From NCBI GenBank assembly GCA_963995505.1, contig OZ023194.1:9978428-10042427 (forward strand): a stretch of DNA of 64,000 nt, written 5' to 3'. Of this stretch, positions 1 through 11,524 are shown piece after piece. A program made the position numbers and the translations under genes. Source of the stretch: Hypericum androsaemum (lineage: Eukaryota > Streptophyta > Magnoliopsida > Malpighiales > Hypericaceae). Position 1 is the first letter of the stretch. Every line of letters begins with the position of its first letter. The notes beneath the pieces are model-generated. The model did not search any database, was not told where the DNA came from, and saw only the letters and a program-made list of their open reading frames with translations.

Positions 1-454
1 CGAATTGATATGCGTTGACTGAAAAACTAAAAAATTAATCTCACCGCACTAAAAAAATGTATTAACTTGACACATCACAAGAGATGGTGAAAAAGATGCC
101 GACAAAAAAACAGAGTAAGAGAAATGCCCATCAGGATAGCACCAACAAAAAAGTTCATATATCAACTTTCCAGAGTAATTTTTCAAAAGGAGATTTATTT
201 TCTCGACAATTTCCTGAATGGGGTTGTCAGGGGATATTTTTCTTGTCTGGGGTCGAGCCAGAAACTGCTCAGCGGGGAGCGTTTTTTCTTTGCACGAAAC
301 CGCTGCTCGGGCAGCGTATTTTTTGTTTGCCAAAAACTGCTCCAGTGGAGCGTTTTTTGGTTTGCCAAAAACCGCTCCCAGTGGAGCATTTTTTGGTGTC
401 ACCGAAAAAAAAAATAGCTGCAAGGGGGAGAAAATCCAAATAAAAACACACAAT

Positions 455-529
455 GGCTCTTGTTCGGAATCGAACCAAAAACTTCCACAATTTTAAATAA
501 GCACTCTAACCAACCAATCTACAAGAGCC
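455..529 (-). pseudogene. tRNA-like relic, left outer
   Basis: Read on the minus strand it starts GGCTCTTGT and ends ACAAGAGCC, so the acceptor arms pair. It has a T-loop/B-box GGTTCGATTCC and a D-arm-like GGTTGGTTAGAG. The anticodon arm (TTATTTAAAATTGT) does not give a clean 5-bp stem. This is probably a tRNA-derived sequence rather than a working tRNA. It mirrors 2176-2249 in the other arm. Confidence 0.6.
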
Positions 530-773
530 TATTGACTTATAACTTTGTAATAAATAATATATTACATATATACGATTTCTATGAAATATGTAATATATTA
601 GAGTATTTTTCTTAAAGGGGGTTTATTTCCCTGAAAATACTCTGGGAGGTCGAGCCAAAAAATGCTCAAAATGGAGCGATTTTGTGTACCAAAAAATACT
701 CAAAATAGAGTATTTTTGTCCAAAAATGCTATACTTCAAGCGTTTTTTGGTTTTCATAAAAAACAATTAGCTT

Positions 774-845
774 GCTCTTGTTTGAAATCGAACTAAAGAC
801 CTCAGGTTTATTAAAGAGCACTTTAACCAATTGAGCTACGAGAGC
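774..845 (-). pseudogene. tRNA-like relic, left inner
   Basis: The minus strand reads GCTCTCGTAGCTCAATTGG (a good A box), later AGTTCGATTTC (an imperfect B box), and closes CAAGAGC. The anticodon region is CTTTAATAAACC. By alignment to plant tRNA-Ile (loop CTAATAA) the anticodon could be AAT, but the stem is not well paired. It mirrors 1893-1964. Confidence 0.6.
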
Positions 846-904
846 TTATTAACTTATGACTTTGTAATAAATAATATATATTATATAAATACGGAATCAA
901 CCTT

Positions 905-1835
905 TATAAATATATATTTATGTTACACATTATTTATTTCGTAAATATGTATTTATATTACACATTATTTATTTCGTAAATACGTATTTATGTTACACAT
1001 TATTTATTTTGTAAATACGTATTTATACAATACATTATTTATTTCATAAATACGTATTTATACAATACATTATTTATTTCGTAAATATGTATTTATACAA
1101 TACATTATTTATTTCGTAAATACGTATTTATGCAATACATTATTTATTTCATAAATATGTATTTATTTTACAAATTATTTATTTCGTAAATATGTATTTA
1201 TGCAATACATTATTTATTTCGTAAATGCGTATTTATGCAATACATTATTTACTTCATAAATGCATATTTAAGCAATACATTATTTACTTCATAAATGCGT
1301 ATTTAAGCAATACATTATTTATTTCATAAATACGTATTTATGCAATACATTATTTATTTCATAAATACTTAATTATGCAATACATTATTTATTTAATAAA
1401 TGCATATTTATGTAATAGATTATTTTATTTCATAAGTGCGTATTTATGTAATACATTATTTATTTCGTAAATACTTAATTATGTAATACATTATTTATTT
1501 CATAAATACGTATTTATGAAATAAATAATGTATTGCATAAATATGTATTTACGAAATAAATAATGTATTGCATAAATACGTATTTACGAAATAAATAATG
1601 TATTGCATAAATACGTATTTACGAAATAAATAATGTGTAGCATAAATACGTATTTACGAAATAAATAATGTGTAACATAAATACGTATTTACGAAATAAA
1701 TAATGTGTAATATAAATATGTATTTACGAAATAAATAATGTGTAATATAAATACATATTTACGAAATAAATGATGTATAATATAAATACATATTTATGAA
1801 ATAAATAATGTGTAACATAAATATGTATTTATAAA
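905..1835. repeat. 35-bp AT-rich tandem array with inversion at centre
   Basis: Units of about 35 bp combine ACATTATTTATTTCGTAAAT with TACGTATTTATGCAAT-like sequence. They repeat about 16 times rightwards, then run in the opposite orientation after the palindrome centre at 1509/1510. Each unit is itself partly palindromic (AAATACGTATTT). The array forms the loop and upper stem of the foldback element. No coding potential is seen. Confidence 0.9.
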
Positions 1836-1892
1836 GGTTGATTCCGTATTTATATAATATATATTATTTAGTACAAAGTCATAAGTCAATAA

Positions 1893-1964
1893 GCTCTCGT
1901 AGCTCAATTGGTTAAAGCACTTTTTAATAAACTTGAGGTCTTTAGTTCGATTCCAAACAAGAGT
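1893..1964 (+). pseudogene. tRNA-like relic, right inner (best preserved)
   Basis: GCTCTCGTAGCTCAATTGG gives an acceptor strand and A box. AGTTCGATTCC is a near-consensus B box, and CAAGAGT closes the acceptor. The length (72 nt) is right for a tRNA. The anticodon stem around TTTAATAAACTTG is mismatched, so decoding function is doubtful, but internal Pol III promoter boxes are present. Confidence 0.6.
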
Positions 1965-2175
1965 AAGCTATTTTGTTTTTGATGAAAACCAAAAAACGCT
2001 GGAACTATAGCATTTTTGGACAAAAGTGCTCTATTTTGAGCATTTTTTGGCTCGACCTCCCAGAGTATTTTCAGGGAAATAAACCCCCTTTAAGAAAAAT
2101 ACTCTAATATATTACATATTTCATAGAAATCGTATATATGTAATATATTATTTATTACAAAGTTATAAGTCAATA

Positions 2176-2249
2176 GGCTCTTGTAGATTGGTTGGTTAGA
2201 GTGCTTATTTAAAATTGTGGAGGTCTTCGGTTTTTTCCGAACAAGAGTC
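2176..2249 (+). pseudogene. tRNA-like relic, right outer
   Basis: This is the mirror copy of 455-529. The acceptor ends GGCTCTTG/CAAGAGTC are kept. The T-loop has decayed to GGTTTTTTCC (GGTTCGATTCC in the left copy), so the B box is lost here. Confidence 0.6.
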
Positions 2250-2542
2250 ATTGTGTGTTTTTATTTGGATTTTCTCCCCCTTGTAGCTAATTTTTTTTTC
2301 GGTGACACCAAAAAATACTCTACTTGGAGCAGTTTTTGGCAAACCAAAAAATGCTCCCAGTGGAGCAGTTTTTGGCAAACCAAAAAGTACGCTGCCCGAG
2401 CAGCGGTTTTGTGCGAAGGAAAAATGCTCCCCACTGAGGAGTTTCTGGCTCGACCCCAGACAAGAAAAACATCCCCTGACAACCCCATTCAGGAAATTGT
2501 CGGGAAAATAAATCCCCTTTTGAAAAATTACCCAACTTTCCA

Positions 2543-3399
2543 AGGGCCCATTTACCTTCCGATGTTCGACGCTACGAAACCCAAAGAAAAAGTTAGTTAT
2601 AAAGACACTGAATAGCTGGGGTAAAAGACACTTAATTTTAGAAAATTTTAGTCATAGACATTTTTTTTTCTTTGATGATTACTCAGATATATAAATTGAG
2701 TATGTGGTTATGGCTGAGTATCAAACCGACCAAAAATGCCAAACCGATATATATATATATATATCCACTTTAGATCCTCCTACAAGATTAAAATGAATCT
2801 ACAATATTAAGTGCCTACAATTATGTCAATATTTATACTTGTATGTGTATACTATACTTTGTGAAATAATTAGAAAATGTGGATTGTTTTTCATTTTTTT
2901 TCATTTGCTAATGTCAGAAGTAAAATGTTTTGGCCGATTTTTATACAATATCGTATTATTCTACATTTTGGCAGTCCTATTTTGGATAGCTAGCTAGAAT
3001 ATATAATTTTAAAATGGAGCTATCTATTCACTTGAGTGTAAAATAGTTTATCAACACTTAATGTTTTCGGTTTTTGCTCCATTGTATGCTGTTCACTTTT
3101 AATTAATAAATGTACACAATTGAAATTTTAAAACTGTCAAACCAATGAAATTGTTCGTCTAAAACTTTAACCACGATACAGTCAAATTGGACGGTTTTAA
3201 GTGAAATTGTGACACCGAAAGTTTCAATTTCTATGAATAAACTATGTTAATATCAAAATTTATTTAGACAGATAAAACCGCAAAACTGACTAAGGAACTT
3301 GGTAAAAAGGAATTCACATTACATTTTTGTCTATTTGGTAAAAATCGAATTCACATTACATTTTTGTCTATTTGAAACCCAAGTGCAACGTTTTGCGAA
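2543..3399. other. intergenic, AT-rich
   Basis: No gene is visible. A TA microsatellite lies at 2747-2764. The stretch is downstream (3' side) of the minus-strand C2-domain gene and presumably holds its 3' UTR. A minus-strand AATAAA-like signal occurs near 3259. Confidence 0.5.
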
Positions 3400-3517
3400 T
3401 TAGAAAAATGCACGGCTACCATAAAACACCCGAGACCCATCCTTCTTCTTCTTCTTCGGATCGATGTCAACTTTGCCATTCTCTTGTACTTGTATCAGAT
3501 CTACAGGGAGCTCAATA
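3400..3517 (-). pseudogene. C2-domain protein, displaced C-terminal coding part
   Basis: On the far side of the copia element the minus strand continues the same frame. It encodes ELPVDLIQVQENGKVDIDP, a run of five lysines, then a short tail ending GSRAFF and a stop at 3400-3402. Counting the duplicated target site once, the undisrupted protein would be about 333 residues. The continuity shows this was one exon before insertion. The C-terminal Lys-rich tail is now separated by 5.3 kb. Confidence 0.75.
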
Positions 3518-3936
3518 TGTAATTGAATAAAGATGTATATTATTAACTTGTATTAACATTGTTACAATGAGGTTACATTTATACACATTCTGTACAACGG
3601 CTATATGAGCCAGAGATGGGAATCAGGAGCTAGATAAGGAATATACATATTCTGCAGATTTTGTACACAGCTGTCAAAGCTGTCCGAGTACTCATATATG
3701 GCTTAATCAAATCCCATGATCTCAGCTTCCAACGACTAGTAGGAAGCTATCTCTGGACGCACCACGTGTCCAGGAACATGATTCGATCAAATCTTGCCAT
3801 AAACGTCATGATCTTCTGGAGGAAATTAGGCTGCAGAATTATGCAGCAGTCAGCTGTCAAATTCTGCAGCTGATTCAAGTTATGCAGAAAATCTGCAGAC
3901 TTGTGATCTGCACTTTAATTCGCCTCATCACCAATA
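3518..3936 (-). repeat. copia 3' LTR
   Basis: It starts TGTAATTG and ends CACCAATA; the partner LTR ends CACCAACA, so the terminal CA has mutated to TA here. It is the same length as the right LTR (419 bp). Confidence 0.95.
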
Positions 3937-3948
3937 CTCCCCCTCAAG
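3937..3948 (-). other. polypurine tract of copia element
   Basis: The minus strand reads CTTGAGGGGGAG, directly beside the 3' LTR, where plus-strand priming occurs. Confidence 0.85.
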
Positions 3949-4540
3949 TTAGGGGTGAATAAATGTTAGTCATGCCTAACTTGTCAAGAATGAAGTTGAA
4001 TCGAGCAGGTGGCAAAGCTTTTGTAAAGAGATTTGCAAGTTGGAGTTTGCTGTTGACATGAGGAGTACGAATGAGCTTCTGCTGGATTTTCTCCCTGATA
4101 AAGTGACAGTCCACCTCGATGTGCTTGGTCCGTTCATGGAAAACTGGGTTGGCAACTATGTGGATGGCAGCTTGGTTGTCGCAGAACAAGTCCATGCTTT
4201 TGGAAGTGAGGAAACCAAGATCATGTAAGAGATACTTGACCAAGATTATTCACTGGTTGTCATTGCCATGGCTCTATATTCAGCTTCGGCACTGGAACGA
4301 GCTACCACATTCTGCTTCTTACTCCTCCAGACGACCAGATTCCCTCCTACAAATACACAAAAGCCACTTGTTGATTTCCTATCATCGATAGAACCTGCCC
4401 AATCAGCATCCGTGTATCCTTGTATATTTAGATGTCCATTTTGTCTGATTAACGGGCCCTTTCCAGGTGCAGCTTTCAAGTATTGTAAAATTCGATCAGT
4501 GAGAGCAACATGCCTAGTTTTTGGATTATGCATAGCTTGA
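3944..4540 (-). pseudogene. copia RNase H
   Basis: The motifs are [31 protein letters not shown] and [20 protein letters not shown], followed by HFIREK and a normal end at NIYSPLT. A stop near 4246 breaks the domain. Confidence 0.9.
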
Positions 4541-4555
4541 CTACTAGGCTAACGA

Positions 4556-5290
4556 CTATGTAACATCAGGCCTAGTTATAGTCAAGTAAATAAGTTTGCC
4601 AGCCAATTTTTGAAATTGTTCTACATCGACCAATTGATCACCATCATGGATAGAAAATTTTGAGCCATAATCAACTGGACAATTAGCAGGCTTAGCATCA
4701 AGTTTCTTAGTCTCCTTAAGCAAATCTAGGACATATTTTCTCTGAGACAAGAACACTCCTTTATCTGAGTAAGCAATCTCAATGCCAAAAAAGTATTTCA
4801 ATTTCCCTAAGTCTTTAATATCAAACTTGGTTTTCAGGGAATATTTTAAAGAGTTAATGGCATCAGCATTGCTTCCAGTGATAATTAGATCATCTACATA
4901 TATGCATACTACCACTTTACCTTGATGGTTATCTCTGATGAACAATGTATAGTCTGCTGAGCTTTTCAAGAAGCCAAAAGTCAATAGTTCTTTACACAAT
5001 CTATGATACCAAGCTCTAGCTAATTATTTTAGGCCATAGATTGGCTTTCTAAGGTTACAAACAAGCCTTGATCTTTCTAATGCATGTCCTGCATGTAATT
5101 TCATGTAGATTTCTTCTTCTAACTCACCTTGTAAAAATGCATTTTTCACATCCATTTGATGCATTGGCCAGTTTTTATTCACAACAACACTTATCAGAAT
5201 ATGGATGGTATTCATCTTAGCTACAGGTGCGAATGTTTCGTGATAATCTATACCAGGAATTTGAGTAAATCCCTTGGCTACCAACCTAGC
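4556..5290 (-). pseudogene. copia reverse transcriptase
   Basis: RT motifs are clear: VAKGFTQIPGIDYHETFAPV, MDVKNAFLQGELEEEIYM, and the catalytic box CIYVDDLIITGSN. A stop at about 5024 splits the domain after KPIYGLK, and another follows TITRPDV near 4556. The frame is shifted relative to gag-integrase. The enzyme cannot be made as one polypeptide. Confidence 0.9.
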
Positions 5291-5544
5291 TTTATGTCTC
5301 TCTATTGTGCCATCACTATTGTACTTAGTTTTAAAAATCTATTTACATCCTACAGCCTTCTTATCAGTTGGTAATTTAGTTAGACTCTACGTTTGGTTCC
5401 TATCTAATGCATCAAGTTCTTCTTTCATAACTTGTCTCCACTAGTTTTATAGCATCTTCAAACTTGGTTAGTTCATCATTCTGATCTAGTTTCCTGAAAT
5501 ACTTCAAATGGTTATTGGAGATAGCATGGTAAGAGATATATTTA

Positions 5545-6504
5545 TCAATAGGATATAGAGTAGAAGCGTATACCTGAAAGTCCCTCAATTTGATAGGGTT
5601 TGGGAGTTCTTACTGATTTTCTGAGAATAATCCTATTCTCTAAAGTTTCACTTGTAGGCTCTCTGGGGTCTTGATCACCATCAACTCGTCGTTCTTGAGT
5701 AGAGTGTTCTTCAGAGTTGATCTGCTGCTGAGTTTCAGTGTCCTCTGAGTGAGTCGATGATGTGGAATCTTGACTACTTCCATGTTCAAGATTAAGCACA
5801 TGATCATCAGTTAGTGGACCTCCTACTTCAATTATATTACCTGGAGATCTGGAAGTAGCACTGGTATGCTGCTTCTGTTCAGTTGGAATATTATCACTTC
5901 TCTTCGGGTGTTCTTCAGGAGTTTGTGAGTCCTTTTCTATTCGTTGCTCCCCTTGAAATTCATTCTCCTTTCTCACAGAAAAATTATTAGTGTAGTATGA
6001 AACATTCTCCAGGAAGTGCACATCTCGAGATACACACCTTTGCTTGGTTCTAAGATTGAAGCACTTGTAGCCTTTTGACACAGTTGAGTATTCTAAGAAT
6101 ATACATCTCTCTGATCTAGGATCTAACTTGTCTATCTTTTGGGAAGGAATGTGTATGTAGCATACACAACCAAATACTCTTAAGTGGGATATAATGATTT
6201 GTTTTTTTAGGAGTATTTCCAGAGGAGATTTAAGTCTAATGACTTTACTTGGAGTTCTGTTGATGAGATAGCAGGCTGTTAAGACTGCATCTGACCAATA
6301 CCCTTTTGACACATTCATCTGAAAGCTAATGGCACGTGCAACCTCAAGTAAGTGTCCATTCTTTCTTTCAGCTACTCCATTTTGCTGAGGGGTGTAAGTG
6401 CATGAAGTTTGGTGAATTATGCCTGAGTTCTTTATGTCTGTTATGAATTCTTTAGAATACTTTGAGCCATTGTCAGTTCTAAAGGTTTTTATGCTCTTAT
6501 TAAA
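5545..6504 (-). pseudogene. copia integrase core and C-terminus
   Basis: The integrase continues in the same frame after the nonsense codon. RTDNGSKYSKEF carries the second catalytic Asp, then TPQQNGVAERKNGHLLEVAR carries the catalytic Glu. The C-terminal part has LRVFGCVCYIHIPSQKIDKLD and a variable Ser/Glu/Gln-rich linker ending near 5545. The region 5290-5545 is degraded, with several stops. Confidence 0.85.
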
Positions 6505-7345
6505 CTAATTTTGGACCATATTCTTGAATTCATGAAAGATTCTAGGAACGTCAGTTTTACTTCGTAGAAGATAGAGCCAAGTGGTCCTAAAGTGGTGATC
6601 AATAAAGCTAATAAAGTACTTGAACCCATTATGTGAAGTTTGTGGAGCAGTCCATAAGTCAGAGTGTACCAAATCAAAAGGTTCTTCATAGATAGTAGTT
6701 GACAATTGGAAAGAAAATTTGCTATGCTTAGCTAGTTTGTAACTTTCACAATCTGCCTCATCAACATTAAGCATAGGATCAACTAATTTTAGTACATTAT
6801 TAGAGGGATGGCCTAGTCTAATATGCCATAGCTTACTCATATCTGCAGACTCCTTATTAGTGGTCAGGGCAATAGAATTCTCTTCAAGTATATATAGTCC
6901 ATTTCTTTGTGTTCCTCTACCAATCTGCTTCAGAATTTTTACGTCCTGAAAAATAACTTGATTAGGTTCAAAGATGGCTCTATATTGTAGTTGGTTTGTT
7001 ATTTTACTAACGGATATCAGTTTAGCACCAAACTTGGGGAACATGAGGATTTCAGAGGCTGTTTTATTTGTAAAAAATTCTTTAGTTCCTATTCCAGTAA
7101 TGGCTACACTAGATCCATCTGCTACTCTTACCATTGATCCATTCTCTGGATTTCTAAGTCTATTTATGTCATTAGGATCAAATGTCATGTGATGATTTGC
7201 TCCTGAGTCTATGATCCATTCAGTTTTGTTTAAGCCAATAGTAGAGAATGAAACAAACTGATGTGTACCTGAGACTGGTGGAGGAGTAGATTTTGTCTTG
7301 GTTCCAGCAGTTAATCCACCAAGTCCTTTATTGAGGTGTTGCAGT
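6505..7345 (-). pseudogene. copia protease and integrase N-terminus
   Basis: This is the same frame as Gag. The aspartic protease active site is WIIDSGANHH near 7190-7235. The GAG-pre-integrase segment reads LWHIRLGHPSNNVLKLV, and the integrase begins HSDLWTAPQTSHNGFKYF. In the zinc-binding HHCC region the second Cys appears lost (CESYKLAKH). The frame ends at a TAG at 6505 inside the integrase core, a nonsense mutation because homologous sequence continues beyond it. Confidence 0.85.
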
Positions 7346-7347
7346 AG

Positions 7348-8355
7348 CTAGTTGGCAAGTTGCTCAGTTGGTGTTAAGGTTGACCCAATTTCAGTGTTGG
7401 CCTTATGTGCCTGAGCAACCTTCCTATCTTCAGTACCTGCAATGTTTTTTTCTTTTGCATTCCTTAAGTGAGGATACAAGAACCAACACCTATCTTTGGT
7501 GTGGCCTGTCCTCTTGCTATGTTCACAAAAGAGTTGACTTTTGCTTCCATTAGTTTTGAAGTTTCCCTTGCCTCTAGTGTTAGATTTGAAGGAGGTTTGA
7601 TCCTTCCCATCATTTCTAACATAGCAAGCACTGGCCTCAGAGTTATCTTCCTTAGAAGGAATCATGATCTTTCTCCTAGTTTCTTCCTGTTGGATTTTTG
7701 AACATATGTTCTCCAAGGAAGGCAACTCTGAGCCAATTAGCAGTTGGGATTGTATAAATTCAAACTCAGGTTTGACACCAGACAACATTTCAAATATCCT
7801 ATCTTGTTCTACTCTTTTCTGTATGGCGATCATATCAATGGTAGGAGGCCTATACAATGATAGTTCATCCCACATAACTTTCAATTTGCCTAAATACTCA
7901 GTGAACGGCATTTCTCCTTGCTTGATTTCTGATATGCTCCTTTTGAGCTCAAAGATTCTATAAAGGTTATTTTGTTGACCAAACATCTCCTTAATAGAAT
8001 TCCATAATTCTCTGGCATTGTTAGCCATAGAAAAAATATCATAGATTTTAGAATCTAGGGAGTTTAAGATCCAGGTTGTTACCAGTTGATCATTGGCCTC
8101 CCATTCTGCAAATGCTTCATCCTCTGGAGCAGGAGCTTGTATTTTTCCATTGATGAATCCCAACATGCCTTTGCTGTTGAGATTTCTGAATACAGCTTTG
8201 GCCCATGAGAGGTAGTTGTGTGAATTCAGAGGGACAGGGGACAGCATGAGTCCGATGTTGGAGTCAGATTCTGCTGTGTGAACCTCCTTGAGCTTTGAGA
8301 GGATTGGAAAGTTTGTGCTGCAAAGTCTGCAGTAGCAGTATTTTGTGTGGATCAA
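7348..8355 (-). pseudogene. copia Gag
   Basis: This open frame of 335 residues has the UBN2/gag-polypeptide pattern of plant copia elements (LNSHNYLSWAKAV, later LWNSIKEMF). The zinc knuckle near residues 280-295 reads CEHSKRTGHTKDRC, where Ser replaces the second Cys of CX2CX4HX4C. A single TAG at 7348-7350 separates it from the protease, which continues in the same frame. The nucleocapsid function is probably impaired. Confidence 0.85.
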
Positions 8356-8377
8356 TTTTGTCCTTCCATTTAGAAGG

Positions 8378-8389
8378 GCTCTGATACCA
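8378..8389 (-). other. primer-binding site (initiator tRNA-Met)
   Basis: The minus strand reads TGGTATCAGAGC, the usual plant copia PBS, immediately inside the 5' LTR. Confidence 0.95.
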
Positions 8390-8808
8390 TGTAATTGAAT
8401 AAAGATGTATATTATTGACTTGTATTAACATTGTTACAATGAGGTTACATTTATGCACATTCTGTACAACGGCTATATGAGCCAGAGATGGGAATCAGGA
8501 GCTAGATAAGGAATATACATATTCTGCAGATTTTGTACACAGCTGTCAAAGCTGTCCGAGTACCTATATATGGCTTAATCAAATCCCATGATCTCAGCTT
8601 CCAACGACTAGTAGGAAGCTATCTCTGGACGCACCACGTGTCCAGGAACATGATCCGATCAACTCTTGCCATAAACGTCATGATCTTCTGGAGGAAATCA
8701 GGCTGCAAAATTATGCAGCAGTTAGCTGTCAAATTCTGCAGCTGATTCAAGTTATGCGAAAAATCTGCAGACTTGTGATCTGCACTTTAATTCGCCTCGT
8801 CACCAACA
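8390..8808 (-). repeat. copia 5' LTR
   Basis: It starts TGTAATTG and ends CACCAACA, directly beside the PBS on its left. It disrupts the C2-domain gene after codon NPGI. Confidence 0.95.
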
Positions 8809-9697
8809 CAATACCCGGGTTTCCGAGGTCCATAGGGAGCTTCATTTTGGACAGCGACTCTGTGAATTGTTGCATGCTCTTCATGTACATGTCCACCATC
8901 TGCTGCTGCATCGCCGCCTGATCAGCCTCGCCATTGATACTTCCGAACTTGGCGGGTTTCGCGCACGCTTCCTCTTCGTTGCTCGGGGAACATGAAGAAC
9001 CGGGGTGGTTCATGGGCCTAGGAGGGACACCGAGGTGGAGGAACAATCCTTGTCTCGAAAAGTACTCGTAAACCATCTTGTTATTCTCACTAACCACACT
9101 CACGTCTGGAAATTCTACCCTTGTATACTCAACTGGGTCCGGCAAAACAACTTCTGATGAAACGGAGGAATTGGCTAATCCGGTTATCGGCTTCGAAGGC
9201 ACAGAAGTTGATGTGTTTATGGAAAGTGTGAGCTTCACAGTTCCAGCAGGAGAATGGAAGAAATCAGTGGAGGACAAGCTATAGTCATGAGCAACTTTTC
9301 CTTGACCAACAAGTTGGGAGATTGGAATTAAAGCAAATCCCAAGAGCTGATCTTCCAAGTAGTTTCTGGCTCGACTGAGCATCCACATCTCACACTTAAA
9401 GACTCCATCCATTTGGGTTATTTTCATTGCCATGCTTTCGTTTAATTCCGGGTTCCGGCCGCCTCCAACGATGATACTCGTAGAGAGTGTCTCGTCCGGG
9501 CTGCAAGTGAGCGAGAATTTCGCGTAAACGTCTTGGTCGTCGTAGATGCATATGTTGTGAATGTTCCTGGCATGATGAACATAGATTTCGAGGATCCGCG
9601 GGGACTCGGATTCGTCATCGTCTTCGTCTTCTGGACCATTCATTGTGTTGGTCTTTGTCCTGTAAAGACACTTGATTGATCCAGTAAAAGAACCCAT
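8809..9697 (-). pseudogene. C2-domain protein, main coding part (split by a copia element)
   Basis: The minus-strand frame starts at 9697 (MGSFTGSIK) and has no intron up to the insertion. Residues of about 34-160 look like a plant C2 (Ca2+/lipid-binding) domain. It begins ILEIYVHHARNIHNICIY, continues with DVYAKFSL and NPELNESM, and ends TVKLTLSIN. An acidic stretch (EDEDDDESES) precedes it. After a Ser/Pro-rich linker there is a Gln/Met-rich helix (QAAMQQQMVDMYMKSMQQF). The frame runs into the LTR of the copia element after NPGI and would read about 20 foreign residues to a stop at 8747. The rest of the gene resumes at 3400-3517. Such proteins usually act at membranes, but the specific role of this one is unknown. 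Confidence 0.75.
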
Positions 9698-11520
9698 CTC
9701 TCAGAATGTTGGAGCAAGGATTAGGTTGCATGAAATCCACGGCAATCTTGGTTAGAGGAAGAATGGTTTAAACGGAAAGCAAGGGAACGAAACAGAGAAC
9801 GACATGGTAGTTAAAGCTCATTCGGAAGCTGGCTTGCCCTTTAATTGGACTCGACTTAGTTCAGTGTGGAAATAAAAAGGAGAAGCTGTAGAGATAAGAA
9901 GAGATGGATGGACCTGCAGTAGAATGCAAGGTCCTAACTTGTGCTGCAGGTGATGATGATATTTTTTGGAAATCGATTAATCCAAGTTCGAGATTGTTAA
10001 TATAATTTTCCTAACAATTATTTAAACTAGCTGTATTTTTAATAGTTCGAATTCGAGAATTGTTAAGAGGTGATGATGATATCGACATGCTTGTTTTCTC
10101 ATGCGCACTCTCTGTATTGGATTCCTGCCTTTTGTGGTAAGTGAAGGGTAAAGAGATTTTGAGGTCTTACTTTGCTTGAATTGCAGCTTCCCATCTTGGG
10201 TGTTTGATCAACTTCTATTGCTCCGACTCGAGTCGTTGTTAGGCTCCACTTGTGGTTCCCATGCCTCAATTATTATTTTCTCCACCAATCGACTCTGCAT
10301 TTGCTAATACTTTCGGTTTTTTTTGAAAAATAATTTTTTACACTATTATTATACTTGTCAGAACATCTCCCTAAATTTGTACCATTAGACTAATTGTCGT
10401 TTAACAAATAATCCAAGTTTGGAGCTCCCCACCATCTTTGCAACCAGCATCGTCAGAAATACCTTCCATGTCATTCATCTAGTTTCTACACGATTCATTT
10501 CAATATATGTCTCACTTTTTTCTCTATAATTATTCTCTCTCTATCTCTCTCTCTCTCAGTATAATTATTCTCTCATACTCTTATGAAGATGAACTTATAC
10601 TATTATTAGTTCATAATTTATATAAGTTATTACTTAATAATTCTTCATCAATATTAAATACTGGTAAAGGAAAATATGTGGAATAACATGATTATTGTGA
10701 ATCGGGATTTCCACCGATATCCCCATATGTTTCATTTCAGATATGGGAATTAGAGATTTGTTATAGTTCAAAGATCTCTCCTAATTCAAATCTGAATGAA
10801 TCGGTTCAACGAATATTAGATATTAAATATTATAAAAAAACAAACTGGACCTGTGCTCATAAACCTAATGATAATGGATCAGAAAACACAGCCGCTTAGA
10901 TTAAGAGTACGTAAGTGACCAATTTACGACTCCTAATTACGATCATGTGAAAAATTATTAATGTTTATGGCTAAATTGAATACGCTCAATTTTAGGGTTC
11001 ATGAATGTATTATGTTGAAGATTAGCTCAAAATCGATAATTTATATATTTATTAGAATTGTATTTTAGACTTCTAGCTAACTTACGAGAACTTCCAAAGT
11101 TGTATTAGGATTAATTTATAAATATACACAACAAAACTCATCAATAATGCTTCTCTTTCCAAATGAAGTAGTGAATTTATCGAACCACCTATATTTTTTG
11201 CGCTTTTGTTTTCTCGCTAATACCATAATTAATTCCGATGCGGATGATATTTCCTAACAATGATATGATCAATAATTGAATCCCTTCAAAGCACTAGCAC
11301 AAATCTGGACCAGAAATTTAATGAGTTATTCACTTCTCCTTGCGCAGCATTCCTCTTTGTTGCCCATGGCCACCGAATTCCTCTAATGTTTCAGAAGTTA
11401 GGAAGATAAGGCGTATTATGATACCCAATAACGTGGAAAGAGGGGGAGAAAATAAGAGCATGGACCAACATTGTCCAATTCCACAGTACAAGGGTCCCGG
11501 GGGAGACCAGATTGAGTGGG
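9698..11520. other. intergenic, upstream of C2 gene
   Basis: This is the 5' side of the minus-strand C2-domain gene, so its promoter must lie in the first few hundred bases. A CT-rich microsatellite occurs at 10530-10560. Otherwise it is AT-rich non-coding DNA. A 73-residue open frame at 11340-11561 has no recognisable motif. Confidence 0.5.
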
Positions 11521-11524
11521 GACT

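Larger units (their letters stand above)
173..2533. mobile_element. 2.36-kb foldback (MULE-type) DNA element
   Basis: The two halves are inverted copies of each other, folding at about 1509/1510. The left end reads GAGTAATTTTTC and the right end is the complement of GGGTAATTTTTC. Both ends are flanked by the 9-bp direct repeat AACTTTCCA (164-172 and 2534-2542). A 9-bp TSD with ends starting GRG is typical of Mutator-like elements. No transposase is encoded, so it must be non-autonomous. From the outside in, each arm holds a segment with GCTCC/GGAGC-rich short repeats, a tRNA-like sequence, a spacer, a second tRNA-like sequence, and an AT-rich 35-bp array. Short open frames at 49-496 and 2205-2615 are chance frames of the arms. 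Confidence 0.85.
3518..8808 (-). mobile_element. Ty1/copia LTR retrotransposon, inserted in C2 gene
   Basis: Two 419-bp LTRs flank gag and pol on the minus strand. The TSD is CAATA at 3513-3517 and 8809-8813. The 5' LTR is on the right, followed by a PBS matching initiator tRNA-Met, and the PPT lies next to the left LTR. The order GAG-PR-INT-RT-RH is that of copia. Several stops and at least one frameshift make it defective. The LTRs differ at roughly 14 of 419 positions by eye, so the insertion is not very recent. Confidence 0.95.

Noticed and set aside
900..1830. CRISPR-like array of regular units
   Set aside because: Units are contiguous 35-bp AT-rich repeats without unique spacers, in a plant transposon.
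455..2249. Four functional tRNA genes
   Set aside because: Anticodon stems do not pair cleanly and one T-loop is destroyed; kept only as tRNA-like relics.
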